NCBI GenBank assembly: GCA_947359465.1
Contig: OX375875.1
Location: 58,901,981-58,965,980, forward strand
Length of the DNA: 64,000 nucleotides
Direction: 5' to 3'
Origin: Metellina segmentata
Lineage: Eukaryota > Arthropoda > Arachnida > Araneae > Tetragnathidae
In this document: positions 46,928 to 58,372 of the stretch, in pieces
How the letters are laid out: each line of letters opens with the position of its first letter
Position numbering within the stretch: the stretch's first letter is position 1
The notes under the pieces: generated by a model
Seen by the model: the letters and a program-made list of their open reading frames with translations, nothing else
The model's database searches: none
Told to the model about the DNA's origin: nothing
Translations under genes and position numbers: made by a program

Positions 46928-48650
46928 TTAAACCTTAGACTCAATTCGAATAACATCAGTTGAAGTCTCATAAAAGAACTTGATGTTTGAAATGGTTGAA
47001 GTACAGAAGGAGAATAGTTGTTTTGCATTTAAAATCTGACTGTCGTATGGTCTCTGTAAACTTGTTCTTGCGGCAAACCATTTGATAGTTCCACCAATTC
47101 CATCGCATGGGCTTTTGCATGACTTCTGGATTGCCACTAGAACATTCACCGGTATTTGAAAGCTTTCGGCTCAGCAAAAAAATTTCTGTTAAGCAAACCA
47201 AGCATATTTATAACCATAATTCATTTAATAGTGTTTGTTTATTCGGTTATCTGTCCTTGAATGTAATAACATCTCTTTCAAACGCGGAAATAGATGTCTT
47301 ACTGGCGTATAAGCGATAAAATAAAACGATAACTTCCATCTATTAAAAAATTTACTTGGGACGAAAATAAACATATTACAATGATGAAAATTTTAGGACA
47401 GATAATATACATCTTGACACATAATGATTAAAATTCGTGATGTTTTCGGAGTTGTCCTTCACGATAAAATTTGTATTTTAAAAAATAAAAAAATCGTTGT
47501 TTTCAATTATTTTTTTTTTCTTAACTAGAGTAAAACACAATAAATAAGTTATTTCAAACTTTTAGATAGAAGAAGTGCTTTGTTACGAATAATTTTTGAT
47601 ACTGTCTTTCCCATTTTTAGAGGTACCAGAGCAATTTGAAATTTATATCAAACAGACGAAATCTTTATTTTCGCTGATCCCCAAGAATGAGCAGCGACGG
47701 ATATAAAAACTATATTCTGACATTTTCTAAAGAAGCTTTTACTGAAGAATGTAACAGTATAAAAAATTTTAATTTGTGTCAATAACTTATTGAAATATAG
47801 TGTCTCAATCAGGCTACTATAAGTGCTAAAAATCTACATTTGTGTGACCTTGAATTTAAAATTCAATAAAAAATAAAATATACATTTTGAACATCTAAAA
47901 TTTGGTTCTCCTTACTAAAGTTCCTCCTTACTATATGTGATCTATTTAAAAACTAATTTTCATTAAAATCGGTGTTGTGTCAGCCACAGTCGATTTGCTC
48001 ATATTGCGTTGAATGACCCAACAATGTTAATATTGCAAGCTTTATTGCTAGTCGAGAGGCAAACTATACACAGATGGTGAATTCCTTTAAAGTTGTATTA
48101 TAAATGCATCCGAAGAGCTATTCCGGATTTTTAAGAACAAGGCAGAAATTCTTTAAAAAATTAAAGAGTCACCACTATTTGCTAAAACAGTAAAAGACAA
48201 CAGTCAAAATGTCTTCGAATATAACCAGGTTTCAGCTTTATCAAAAGCTGTTGACGAATTTTGTGACATAAATAACGCAACGCACGTTTCACTGTTTGTT
48301 CGATTTATTTTGTCTAAGGGTCCTAAAGAAGAACTTTTAGGATTATTGCCACTGAAAGGTCAAACACGTGGCGAGTATATTGCAAATGCTGTCATTGAAT
48401 GCATGGAGAAACATATTCCCCTCGATAAAATTGTTCGAATTTTAACAGATGGGGCAAAAAGTATGGAGAAAAGGTTTTGTTTCTATTTTGAATTAAAAAA
48501 TAAATTGCGAGATATTTGTTTATCATTGCATCTTTCATCAAAAAGCGCTTTGTGTGCAGACATTTCCATAAGAAATTGGCAATGTAATGGAAATGGTGAT
48601 CAAGATTGTCAACACAATGTAGCTATAGCTCTTTAAATTAAAGAATGTTT

Positions 48651-49304
48651 AGTTGAAATGGAGAGGGAATAACCAGATCTTCTGGCTATTAAGCATTTTT
48701 CAGTCATTTCTATATTTCTTTGTTTTTTATTATCTTAATTCTTAGCAATTTGTGTATGGTGCGTCTACAATTTTTTGTAGCACTTCAAGTGTGCTACGAC
48801 TCGTACGCAAAAGTTAGAGTTGCATCTTAACTTAGCATCACGAAAAATTACTCGATAGGGTGCAAATAACTTTCAGGGCTAGATATATTGAATCTGCACA
48901 AATTGCACTTTTTATGAACTTTTGTAACTACAGAATAGGGATAAACTTGAGTTTGAAGTTTAAGTTTCGTCACATAGCAAAAGCGCAGTAATTCCTAGAG
49001 TGCTCGTTCAATATTTATTGATAACCGATAAAAATAAAGCAAACTTTAAAATACTTTATTACTTGGTCGGCAAATATACTTCCTACAACCGCATCCAAAA
49101 TTTATAAAAAGTAATATACTGCATGTGATGATTTGGAAGAACTGGCCACTTCTCAGCAATTTCATTTCTGGCGAAATAATTTATTTCAAAGCATTATGTT
49201 AGAATTTATCCAATTTCAGTTTTCAGTGTATTTTTATGGCCGCTTGCTGTTCAAATGCGGGAATTAGTTTAAAAAAATCAAAAGTTAACTTTAAAAACTG
49301 TTTT
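48651..49304. other. non-coding stretch after the hAT remnant
   Basis: It may contain the decayed rest of the hAT element; a short block (GGAGAGGGAATAACCAGATC, 48660) could still be transposase-derived. No terminus seen. Confidence 0.35.
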
Positions 49305-49450
49305 TATCTCTACTATTATAAAAGGAAGTGTTTGTATGTTTATGTGAACGCAATGTCCTGACGAATCTTAATAACTTACAACAATGGAATTTGGCATAGA
49401 GGTAGTCCGAATTTTTTGCAATTTTTGTACAAAGCATTTATTTTTAAATT
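49305..49450 (+). mobile_element. possible Helitron-like 5' end (different family)
   Basis: TCTCTACTATTATAAAAGGA, AGTGTTTGTATGTTTATGTG and GAACGCAATGTCC have the layout of a Helitron 5' end (TC start, TATAAAAGG, GTTTGT, then GAACGC). The 3' CTAG end was not found. Confidence 0.4.
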
Positions 49451-51177
49451 CAATCTAGAACATTTTAAATGAATTTAATTATTATTGTTTTTATTTGAAT
49501 TGTAATACCATAAAGAGATGGTAGATTCTAAATTTATTTTTTCCGTGTTTCCGTTTGAACACTTTCGGAAAGAACAAAACCAATAAAATTTTTAACTGGA
49601 GTTATGTAGTTCTTTTTTTCTATCTCCTAGATCGTTAAAGATAAAGTAAAAATTTTAACAGATTTGAAATCTGTGGAAAATTTCAAATTGGAACAATACC
49701 TAAGAATATGATTTTCTTTAAATAAATAATTTTTAAATTGCAACTTTTATATTTTTTCCCATACGAATTTGACCTTGATCGTGTTCGAGAAATCACAGAT
49801 TCCATTTCCTGCGCTCAAACAAATCCAGTAAAAGAAAGCAAAACAAATAAAAAAACTTTTGACTAGCATTGCTTAGTTCTTTTTTGTAAAATCGGGATCG
49901 TTAAAGATGGATTGAAAATTTCAACGGTTTTGAATCGCATTTTCTTTTATAAATAATTTTTCAATTAAATATTTAGATATTTCTCAAGAGATTGTGACGT
50001 CACGCCGATTGTATCTCTTCGCGATTCGAATTTGGCTGTATTTGACACTAACGAGGCCACCAAGGGCAAGTCTACAGCTACACAGGGTTACAAGGTTATA
50101 CAGGGTTTCTTCACTGCAGAGATGCAGCAACCCTACGATAGCGTAAACACCTATGATTAAAAACTTTATGAATGAAGAAGATTCGCAAGGAAAGAATAAA
50201 CGCTGTTGTGATGATTAGAAGGTTGTGGTGATGATACAATGACGATTTCTACGAAAGTTGTACACGTAATATCGTTATCAGAAAATTTAAATGGCATCAA
50301 AAGTACTGGAGTTCTTGGAAAATTCTAAAAACCTTTTGGTAAATGATGTCATTGTGCTCAATAAACTTAATCTGTGCTGTAACAAAAGGATGGCGTAAAA
50401 TGAAGAATAAACCTAGGATTAAAGTTAATAGCTCCCATTCATTACAAATGTTAGTAAAATATTTTAAATTACAAAAAGATACAAAGATTTTGGCAAAAGG
50501 AGTGCCTTTAATCTATCTTAAGAATAAATATAATACAACTAAATAACCTAGAAATCATTATTTAACTGAATTATGTCTTATAAGATGGCTACAGAATCGC
50601 AACAACGCTCATTATTCCCGCGGAAATTTTAGGTGGTTTTTAGACGTCCAGAAAATTTTGAACATTTTTAATTTCTGCAAAATTCTTCAGTATACTACTT
50701 TGCAAAATTTCGTGTATCGCTGCAAAACAGAATTTCTAGACGTACACGCAAGAACTTGTATTTATATACAAAGAGGATTCTCATTTTTCTACACCAGTTT
50801 TAATCTTCAAAAAAGCCTCGCTTTCTCTATCCAGACCTGTTAGGTTTCTAAGCAACAGTTTGTTGTCATAAAGCACAGTTCATTCGCGTTTATCCATTCC
50901 AGATACAAAAGTATATCCAATATAAAAAACAATTTTCTCAACAGTCTTGAATTAATCATGATTTTCGTCTTAAGCTATTCTTGGAACAACTTTTAATACA
51001 TTGGATAGTATTCTTTTCGTCAATGAAGAGTGCAAAAATAAAAAACACGGAATATACACTCACGCACAATATTTTGCAATGTTAATGGTACTTGAATGTT
51101 TAATACAAGTAAAATTGAAGCTATATTACTACGTTTATGTTCAGATAAAAATGTTTATTTTGTTTTCGTCGATAGTA
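49451..51177. other. AT-rich non-coding stretch
   Basis: 49980-50165 is GC-richer and has TACACAGGGTTACAAGG and GTTATACAGGG repeats; unassigned. No gene recognised. Confidence 0.45.
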
Positions 51178-51668
51178 TATATACAGACTCTTTTTGAAGT
51201 CCTGCGACAGTCCATCCCATGCTGCTTGAACCCTGTCACGTAGTCCCAGCAGATTACACGGAGTCGAATGGTGACATCCAATGGCATCCCATACATTCTC
51301 CATGGGAACAGGTCTGGTGAGTATGCCGGCCATGGTAAGATCTCGTTGCGTCGTATACAAGCTCTAGAGACGGCAGCAATATGGGGTCGAGCATTGTCTT
51401 GTTGAAAAAGCAGATGAACCTGGGAGTTAACGAATGGGAGCGTAACTGGCTGTAAAATCTGTTGTACGTAACGCTGGCCTGTCAAAGAGTCCGTAACGAA
51501 TACCAAAGGTGATTTGGCATCACACGTAATTGAATCCCACACCATGACACCAGGCCTTCTGGTCATGTGAAGATGCACAACAAACCGTGAATCTTGTCGT
51601 TGACCACGTTGCCTCCACTCACGGATTCGACTGTCGTCAAATTCATTAACTGATATTTCCTCGGACAC
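51178..51668 (-). pseudogene. Tc1-like transposase, C-terminal part, frameshifted
   Basis: The minus strand encodes DDSRIREWRQRGQRQDSRFV, HMTRRPGVMVWDSITCDAKS, TGQRYVQQILQPVTLPFVNS, LLFQQDNARPH and LPWPAYSPDL. These are the ordered motifs of Tc1-type DDE transposases; D of QQDNA is the second catalytic residue. After SPDL the frame shifts by one, and the following frame reads ENVWDAIG and LRDRVQAAWDGLSQDF, which supplies the third acidic residue (E of ENVW). The N-terminal DNA-binding domain and the first catalytic D (usually in an SDESR motif) are missing. Termini were not found. Reported open frames in two overlapping phases here belong to this single broken gene. Confidence 0.85.
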
Positions 51669-51719
51669 ACTAAATGCTTTTTTTTTCCATACTGATGAGC
51701 AGTGCATAGTAAAATTCTA

Positions 51720-52834
51720 AACGATTTAAGAGATATGGAGCAATCTCAAAATGTGTGTGTTAATAATCTTTAATTTTTTACCTAAAATCCAATAGGTAGT
51801 CATTAAATAGCTGACCAGTAAAAACAATATTTTAGTCTGTTAATGAGGTTCTGTTCTAAGCCAAAGATATGCTATTTAATAACGGATGAATCGATTATTT
51901 TAACCAAATAATCAATCGAAAGCTACAATTTCAAAATATTCAATGAGCATCCACAACTTAAACACCTGGTAAATCTTTTAAGCTACTTTAACATTCTCAA
52001 ATCAGGAATATTTTTAATCCAGCATTTGAAATACTTTTCCCCAGCAGCTGCACATCAGTAGAATGTTCTATACTGGGGCGGACTTGTTAGCCGAAAATTC
52101 TATATGACCTGGCACACTTGAGGGTTGATAGGCCAACCTACTAGTGAAATGACATAAAATTCTTTTATTTTAAATTTCATTGCAAACACTAAAAAACATC
52201 AATACATTTGATGGTCATGACATCTAATACATCGATTCGGCCTATTATTGTTATAAGTTCCATTAGGTATCGTTTTATCCTCTTTGTTTCATCATATTCA
52301 AAATGCAGTATTATAGGACACCAACACAAAAATGATCAAAATTTACAATGTCTCCCCGATCTACAAAAAAAAACATCGAGAAACCTGACAGTTCAGGCCT
52401 TCTATCAGTTGTTTCTGGCATTAAATCAACAATAACTTATATATATGGTACTAATTAAAATTTGTAGTTCATTAAATAAAAACCAAATAATAATAATCGA
52501 AAAAACTTTGAATACATTATAATCATCATAATTAGTACATATATTGATAAGATATATTCATTGCGCATTTTAAATGTGATTTATTAACAATTCGAATTAA
52601 TTAAATAGAAAATATATATTAAACAAATTTTAAATTACAAATGTATGTGAATTTTTATACATAAGCCGTTCAATAATTTTCCATAGTAAAGGTTAGAATT
52701 CAATTCGCCTGGTTCTGTCGTTATCTTTAGAAATTTTTTTGGTGATCAAGTGTCCAGAAATACTGAAATTAATTATTTTAATCACAATATAATGATTTTA
52801 AAACATTTTAATGCTGCTATCTGCTTTCCATAAA
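51720..52834. other. AT-rich non-coding stretch
   Basis: No gene recognised. Confidence 0.5.
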
Positions 52835-54324
52835 TACACTCAAGTCCATAAATTAAGGATTATGCCAGCTTCGGCAAATAAAGGTTCAGAGACAAAACAA
52901 ACGTGACTTATTCATGAAATCCATTTATTAAGCAAAAGATAAAGAACAAAAAATAATGGTCTATGTATGATACCATTCATAAAAACTACGATTTTTTCTC
53001 ACTGGAGCAATTACAAAAAATATCGACCTTACAAAAACTTAACATGACATGGTTGGTATGGTGGTTAATACAATGTATGTCTCCCAGACTATGAAATACA
53101 GTCCGTACAACGCCTAGGCATGCTGAGGATCAAATTTATCGAGCTGATCTTGGGGAAGATCACTCCACTCAGCAAGCAATGCTCTCCGAACACATGTAGG
53201 AGGTGGTTGATGGGCTGTAACTCGTCGTCCAAGCATATCCTACACATGCTCTATCGGATTCAAGTCAGTTGAGAATGCGTGCCATTTCATATGGGTGATA
53301 TCCTCAGATTCAAGGCATTGGTTTAAAATTTTTGCAAGGTGAAGACGGGCGTTGTCATCCATAAACACAAATTCCTCGCCCATGGCACCCCTAAACAAAC
53401 GTACATGTTGTTCCAAAATGATGTCCCGATAAATGTAGCCTCTCATGGTTCAGATTTGAACATGTAGATCTGTTCTGGAGCCCAGTATCATTCCGCCCCA
53501 AACGAGTAATCCTGCACCAACGTAACGGTGTCGTTCAATGATGTTGTCTTGGTGGTAGAGGGGACCTGGCGTTTTCCATATGAACATCCGCCGTGAATCA
53601 GACTGCAAGCTAAACCTGGACTCGTCGGGAAACGTCACACAAGCCCACTGTGACGATGTCCACATTGCATGTTCTCTACTCCATGCTAACCGCTGGCGAC
53701 AGTGAGTCGCCGTGATCGGAACACATCTGACAGGCCTGCGAGCATATCGACCAACATGTACCAAACGTCTGTAAACGTTTTGCCTTGAAACTGTAGTACC
53801 CGTGGCTGAAGATAGCTGACGAGAAAGGTCGGATGCTGTGCTCCGTCTGCTTCTTTTTACAGTTACTGCCAAATACCAGTCGTTGTAACTCGGGACGACA
53901 TGTACTGTAACGTCTACTGACATTTCCATCATTATGGAATCGTTGCCTAAAGCCTAGAGATGACACTTAGGGCGATTCCAAGTTCCACTGAAATTTCCGT
54001 CTGAGTACGCCCACATTCCAGGCAGTCGATAATTCTAACACGTAAAAAATCACCGACATGCGTCCTCTGTGCCATAACTATTCGGTTGTGGCACTGAGCG
54101 GCTTATAGAACGCTTGTGAACAATTTTACTTTGCTACCATTCCTTATATACACCTCTCTCACACTCTCGTCATTGTGACGTATTACCGGCGTCATCTGAT
54201 GGCTTCCTGTAATTTGGATATTATTCTTGAAGATGTGTGCGATAATTCTACAGGTGAAATTTTTACTTTAGAGTTCAATTTCTGTGTGATTCTGAATTAT
54301 CCTTAATTTATGAACATGAGTGTA
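52835..54324 (-). mobile_element. Tc1-like element, near full length (1.49 kb)
   Basis: Left TACACTCAAGTCCATAAATT and right, in inverse, TACACTCATGTTCATAAATT form terminal repeats of about 35 bp, continuing AAGGAT. TA is at both borders. The length is close to that of an autonomous Tc1-type element, and the transposase remnant spans most of it on the minus strand. Confidence 0.9.
53089..54075 (-). pseudogene. Tc1-like DD34E transposase, nearly full length but broken
   Basis: Start ATG at 54075 opens MAQRTHVGDFLRVRIIDCLE and GRTQTEISVELGIALSVISR, a helix-turn-helix N-terminus. A frameshift and stops at about 53950 interrupt it; the next frames give NDGNVSRRYST and then STASDLSRQLSSATGTTVSR (second HTH) and FPDESRFSLQSDSRR (first catalytic D). 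After a TGA at 53447-53449 the same frame has FVFMDDNARLH (second D) and STDLNPIEHV (E). Thirty-four residues separate the second D and the E, the DD34E spacing of Tc1. A TAG replaces the W after EHV. A final one-base shift leads to NLILSMPRRCTDCIS and a stop at 53089-53091. At least two frameshifts and several stops make it inactive. Confidence 0.9.
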
Positions 54325-55600
54325 TTTCAAAATTGTTGAAGAGGTATCGTATTCTTCAACAGGTTCAAGTTAATCAAAGAGTGAACGCAAAGTGTAAATA
54401 GAACGCATATTTCTGACAGTTTTGAAAGTGTTTCGGTTTTTATACAAAACAATTAGGCGAAAGCTAGTGATTTCATTCAGTTCAAAGATGCGCTATTATC
54501 AATAGTTTTATCTGAAAACCTACCCTCAAAATTTGAAATAAGTTGACCCAACAAGCACTTGAGATGGTTTTTCTATCACAAAAAGGTAGCAGCTGCCTCA
54601 TACACGTCGTAGTAACAGAAATATACTAGCTATATTATGTCTCTTTTTGGCATCTTTTATAAAACGTATCCCATTGTAGCAAAATAAAACCACTAATGAC
54701 ATCGCAAATTGATCCTTTACGTTTCTATCTTAATGGCCAATTTATTTTTATAGCAGCGTTGATCGTAGCTACGTTGTTCATTAACTGAGCTCCATAGTTC
54801 ACTAATTGACCTATTCGCGATACAAACAGCGTAAATATGACAGGGAGAAATAGGTAGTATGCCATTGACATCTAAGAGTCTTATTCACTTCCTAAGTGAA
54901 TTCTTCATTACCTAACGATTAGCTATCACTTAGGTACTTCATTACCTAAGTGATACCTATCAACTGGTATTCGGTACTGTACAAAACTTCGGTATTCGCA
55001 TACGTTGAAAAAGCCAATTTTGACGAAAATTTGCAATTTTTTTTATTCTACTAACGAATTTCCTGTACTTTTGTGCTTCTAAAACAGTTCCAACTTTTAA
55101 TGTGCGACTAATAGAAAAAAGTTTGGTCAATTAAAAATTTAAACGAAATTGTTACCGGTACTAGCATAACAAAACCGGAACTATTTCTAAGAATGTTCCA
55201 TTTTTACCATAATTTCTCCTCTTTATCTCTGTTGTAGTAAGTTCAAATATATAATGAAAAAATTATGTTGCTATAAATTAGCCTCTACAATTTTTTAATA
55301 AAACTCACTTATTTGTTAGAAGAATTTGGCAATATGTTTATTGTCTTGGATTTTGTTTACAAGCCTTTTTCTCAGAATTACATTTGAGGCATTAACATTG
55401 AATTCCACAAATGATAACTAAAAACGTTATTGATATATATTAAAAAATTTTTATGCACATTCGAAATAGTGTTTGCTAGTGCATGTACTAGAATCATATT
55501 GATATATTTATTTATTTTTCTTATTTATGAGCTTGCATTTGAATATTAATGAGGCAAAAGGGTCAAAAATCCTTTAACAATTTTATGATGAGTCATAATA
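54325..55600. other. AT-rich non-coding stretch
   Basis: No gene. A hairpin lies at 54924-54955 (separate entry). Confidence 0.5.
54924..54955. repeat. perfect 13-bp hairpin
   Basis: TATCACTTAGGTA, six-base loop CTTCAT, then TACCTAAGTGATA. The neighbouring 54885-54905 has a related CACTTCCTAAGTG palindrome, so the motif occurs twice. Confidence 0.8.
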
Positions 55601-55608
55601 CCTTTTTG

Positions 55609-56422
55609 GGTACAGCTACACTCTACGTTTATGAGTGATGGCAACGACTTGGCGATTTTTTTTGGCGCACTTCTAGTAGCGAGCTAAGATAAATTAAGGC
55701 AACCCACCTTTCGTTGCTGTTGTGGTTTTCATGGCAACCTCGACAAACGGAAACTTTTAATTTTCATTTTGAACATTCTAGAAAGCTCTTCCAAAATCCG
55801 TTAAAGTCGTTTGATTTCATTGATTCGTTTGAAATTTTTTCTTTCCTCCCATTGGTTAGTTTGTTTTTAAAATATGCTTTGATTACATTGGTCCTTTTAA
55901 ATCGTTTTCTGTGATACCATTGGTCCATTTATTTGTATTTTGACAGTTGTGGAGAATTTTTATTTTATTACAATAGTTTTCACAAAAGGATTAAGAGATT
56001 GTTTTTTTGACCATTTTCGTTTTCATTATTTTTTTACGAAAGAAGTCTAACGTTATCAGGTTGTATTTTTTCTTGCGTTTTTTTTCTTTTGTACATCTTT
56101 TTCTTTTTCAGCATCCCCACTGTATTTAGTGTAATTGATAAGTTTCAGGGTATTCTTACCCAACATTCGTAGCTTAGTTTCTCTGCTGGTTCACAAATGT
56201 GTTTTGATATGTGCTTAAGCTTACTACTTTTTGTGAAAGATTAAAAAATATATACTTTTTGAAGCGTTCTGAAATGTGTTTAAAAAGTGTGATCTAAAAA
56301 GAAAAAAATTGTTGACGGAAAAAGAGTTAATAAATATTTTTTTCCTTGGCGACTTTTGAAGTTCGCCAAAAAAATCGCCAAGGCCGTTGCCATCATTCAT
56401 AAACGTAGAGTGTAGCTGTACC
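55609..56422. mobile_element. 814-bp DNA element with ~58-bp TIRs and 8-bp target duplication, superfamily unclear
   Basis: CCTTTTTG flanks both ends exactly (55601-55608 and 56423-56430). The ends start GGTACAGCTACACTCTACGT and continue through TTGGCGATTTTTTTTGGCG; the inverse of the right end matches with about four differences over 58 bases. The right end also carries an inner CCTTGGCGACTTTTG hairpin arm. No transposase is encoded; two short open frames inside show no motif. Eight-bp duplications suit hAT, P or related groups, but the GGTAC start is not the usual hAT CAGG. Confidence 0.85.
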
Positions 56423-56430
56423 CCTTTTTG

Positions 56431-56879
56431 TTCTACTTCTAGTAGAAGCACTAGATGACAGCATGAAGTTTACTCTGATCATGTCTTTTTGCTGCTAATT
56501 TAAATTGTATGCCCTGTATCATTTTTTAAAACTTCAAATTTACGCAAAAAACATCTCTTTTTGCTAAATTTCTTTTTTCAATTTCAGTTATTGATGGTGC
56601 AAAATTATTTTGAACACAAATAATTTTAAAAATAATATTATATTGCTTCTGCATTTTTTTTTTAAAGTGCTCCGAACGTATGCGGATACCTTAAGGGCAC
56701 ACGGTACCGTTTGAACAATGTTTTTGGTTTCCATATTCACAACAAAATGCTTTTGTTTACCTTATTCCAATACACATTAAATGTATATTGAAAAAGAAAA
56801 AACAATATTTTCCTACCCAATAATTAAGTAATTCAATTTTTATAAAAATATTTCAATAATTTCAAATTCCTATTCCATT
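56431..56879. other. AT-rich spacer
   Basis: No recognised feature. Confidence 0.5.
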
Positions 56880-57260
56880 TGCGCCGACCTACCGGTATAG
56901 TGGTTAAGGTATTAGCCTCTAGTTCGGAAGGTTCTTGGTTCGAATCCGGGTCCGGGCAAGGATGTTTGTAAGAGTATGGTGCAGAGGCGACTGGTGCACC
57001 TTAAATCTGTCGTGGCCGAAAGTCCTCACGTTTGGTTGGTGTGAAATCATACGGTCTGTGAGGATTTTACTCGTGCTTTTCAAGTGCTGTCTCTTGAAAT
57101 TACCTTAAAATGTAGTTTTTTGCCGTTTGGGTAACTTTGGCGTTTAATCTTATTGATTTTGACCAATCTAACATCAGACGTCAATTCTGAATTTATTTTT
57201 TGGAATATTTATGAGCAAAGTTTTGCAAACGTATTCGAAAAATGTGCCAATTGACGTTAC
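56880..57260 (+). repeat. SINE-A, best-preserved copy with 3' extension
   Basis: Head GCGCCGACCTACCGGTATAG with GGTATAGTGGTTAAGG (A box) and CTTGGTTCGAATCCGGG (B box), the clearest polymerase III promoter in the window. The body follows: GGTGCACCTTAAATCTGTCG, TGGCCGAAAGTCCTCACG and GGTCTGTGAGGATTTTACTC. The extension shared with 37.5 and 61.5 kb is TGGCGTTTAATCTTATTGA and ACGTATTCGAAAAATG. Confidence 0.85.
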
Positions 57261-57388
57261 GTCCAGAGAGGAGTACAGGAAATACGTACCCCACAAATAT
57301 ATTTAGCCTGACAGAAATAACCCTTCACAGCTCGCAGTTTGATTCCCAAATTTAACATTCCGAAAATCCTAAGCCATTTTATTGCAAA

Positions 57389-57760
57389 CTAGCTTAATAA
57401 TTTTAACGTTTCTCGGGTTGAAATGGTTAAATGTTGATTGAAAAGTGAATTAGAATAATTACTTTTCTCACATAGAAAATTGCAATAGTTTAAGTTGTAC
57501 GGAAAATGCTTTTTAACTTCGTTTTTCCGATGAAAAATGCAGAATTCTGAAAAACGAAAGCTGTGCAGTGTCGAATTTCGACTTCCTCAGCTGAAATCAA
57601 GCAATTCAAAATAGACATTAGAAAAATAATGATAAAGACGATAATAATTTATGAAATTTAGTAATGCTCAAAATGACCGCATCATTTCCTTGTGTTAAGT
57701 TTCCTTGTCAATATTCAATTATTGCAAGAAAACAAACTTTAAATTTTAAAAATTTTCTAA
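57389..57760 (-). mobile_element. Helitron-like element, 3' part, inverted
   Basis: On the minus strand it ends TTATTAAGCTAG (CTAG at 57389-57392, then T) after AACCCGAGAAACG. The interior matches 42690-43140 (for example GAAGTCGAAATTCGACACT). The 5' part is absent. Confidence 0.6.
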
Positions 57761-58372
57761 GAATTTATATTAAATACATTCGTTTTTAATGCACTTAAAA
57801 TGTAATGTTCTTGGTACTTGTTCTTTGTCTATACGGCCTCGATTATATATTTTTTATTTTTTAGCTTCCTTTTCTTTTGCTAATAGGTAAACAAAACTCA
57901 GATATCCAACACGACGTCCGATTTTAAGAATAGCCTCATTTATAAAACCCACTATATGCGTATTGGAAATCGTTACTAATGCTTTGTGTGGTTTAGTTTT
58001 TCTTCAGTATCACGTGACTCTATTAAAAAGCAGAATCATGTCTATTTGTACTTTTACATGTCAAAAGATTTGTCACAAAAGGCAGAGTTTTCATGTACCA
58101 ATGCATTGGTAAGAAATATATTAACCAAAACTAACAACTTCTGCCGAATTTCTTTTTATGCTTAATCTTTTCATTGATTTTCTTTACAACCATTATTTGT
58201 TAGCTACCGGGGATCTAGAAAAGCATGTTAGCATATTTTTTAAGGAGGATTTTGATGACAAAGATGGAAATTTGTTGAAATTGGAAGCTTATGAGAAATG
58301 ACGCATAAAAAAACATATTTTTCTTCCTCTAAGTTTATTTCATCTTCCAATCATTCGATATTATATTGAGAG
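57761..58372. other. AT-rich non-coding stretch
   Basis: No gene or element recognised. Confidence 0.5.

Larger units (their letters stand above)
45456..47149 (-). pseudogene. gene fragment of the 3.44-kb transposon, split by piggyBac
   Basis: The first part (minus strand, 47149 to 46932) contains SCKSPCDGIGGTIKWFAART, SLQRPYDSQILNAKQLF and FCTSTISNIKFFY. The second part lies beyond the piggyBac insertion (45675 to 45456) and contains NEVSAITGMRHYHC, a stop, QIRVSYLSQSPAKEVEFKKK and EFEKVIS, then TAA at 45456-45458. The SPCDGIGGT block followed by SLQRPY is a signature I associate with transposon-encoded proteins of arthropods and cnidarians. The upstream catalytic part was not recognised between 47150 and 47990, so it is degraded or deleted. 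One in-frame stop and a one-base phase difference at the piggyBac junction show decay. Confidence 0.6.
44577..48019 (-). mobile_element. 3.44-kb DNA transposon with 4-bp AACA target duplication, inserted in the hAT gene
   Basis: The ends read GGGTCATTCCACGTGAAATA on the left and, in inverse, GGGTCATTCAACGCAATATG on the right. AACA flanks both sides (44573-44576 and 48020-48023). The hAT frame is continuous when the element and one AACA are left out, which fixes the borders exactly. Its own gene fragments lie on the minus strand (45456-47149). Four-bp target duplications and a DGIGGT-type protein suggest a Sola-like superfamily, but that assignment rests on memory of the family and needs a search. 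Confidence 0.75.
44460..48640 (+). pseudogene. hAT transposase (GTF2IRD2/ZBED/SCAND3-like), interrupted and decayed
   Basis: The 5' piece (about 44475-44576) reads KYPTGDARLKAVQKLQKIHE and SSFIFNY, stop, VESSN. After the insertion the same frame continues NVNIASFIASRE (48022 on). Later segments are NASEELFRIFKNKAEIL, KIKESPLFAKTVKD, FVRFILSKGPKEELLGLLPL, KGQTRGEYIANAVIECMEKH and LTDGAKSM. That order (BED-finger linker, then a domain with the LLPLKGQT and TDGAKSM signatures) is characteristic of hAT-type proteins of the GTF2IRD2/ZBED group. Frameshifts and stops occur throughout; past 48560 the frame shifts to EIGNVMEMVIKIVNTM. The C-terminal half, including the dimerisation region, is missing. 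Confidence 0.8.
44391..48650 (+). mobile_element. hAT element split by a nested transposon
   Basis: The left end CAGTGGTCGACAAACTGCGG at 44391 has the form of a hAT terminus (CAGTGG...CAAACTG). About 70 bases later hAT transposase sequence begins. The coding remnant is interrupted at 44576/48020 by a 3.44-kb insertion and resumes immediately after it. The right terminus was not found, so the end coordinate marks only the last recognisable coding sequence. Confidence 0.65.

Noticed and set aside
56880..56960. Free-standing tRNA gene
   Set aside because: A and B boxes are good, but the segment is the head of SINE-A with the shared body following, and acceptor pairing is not seen.
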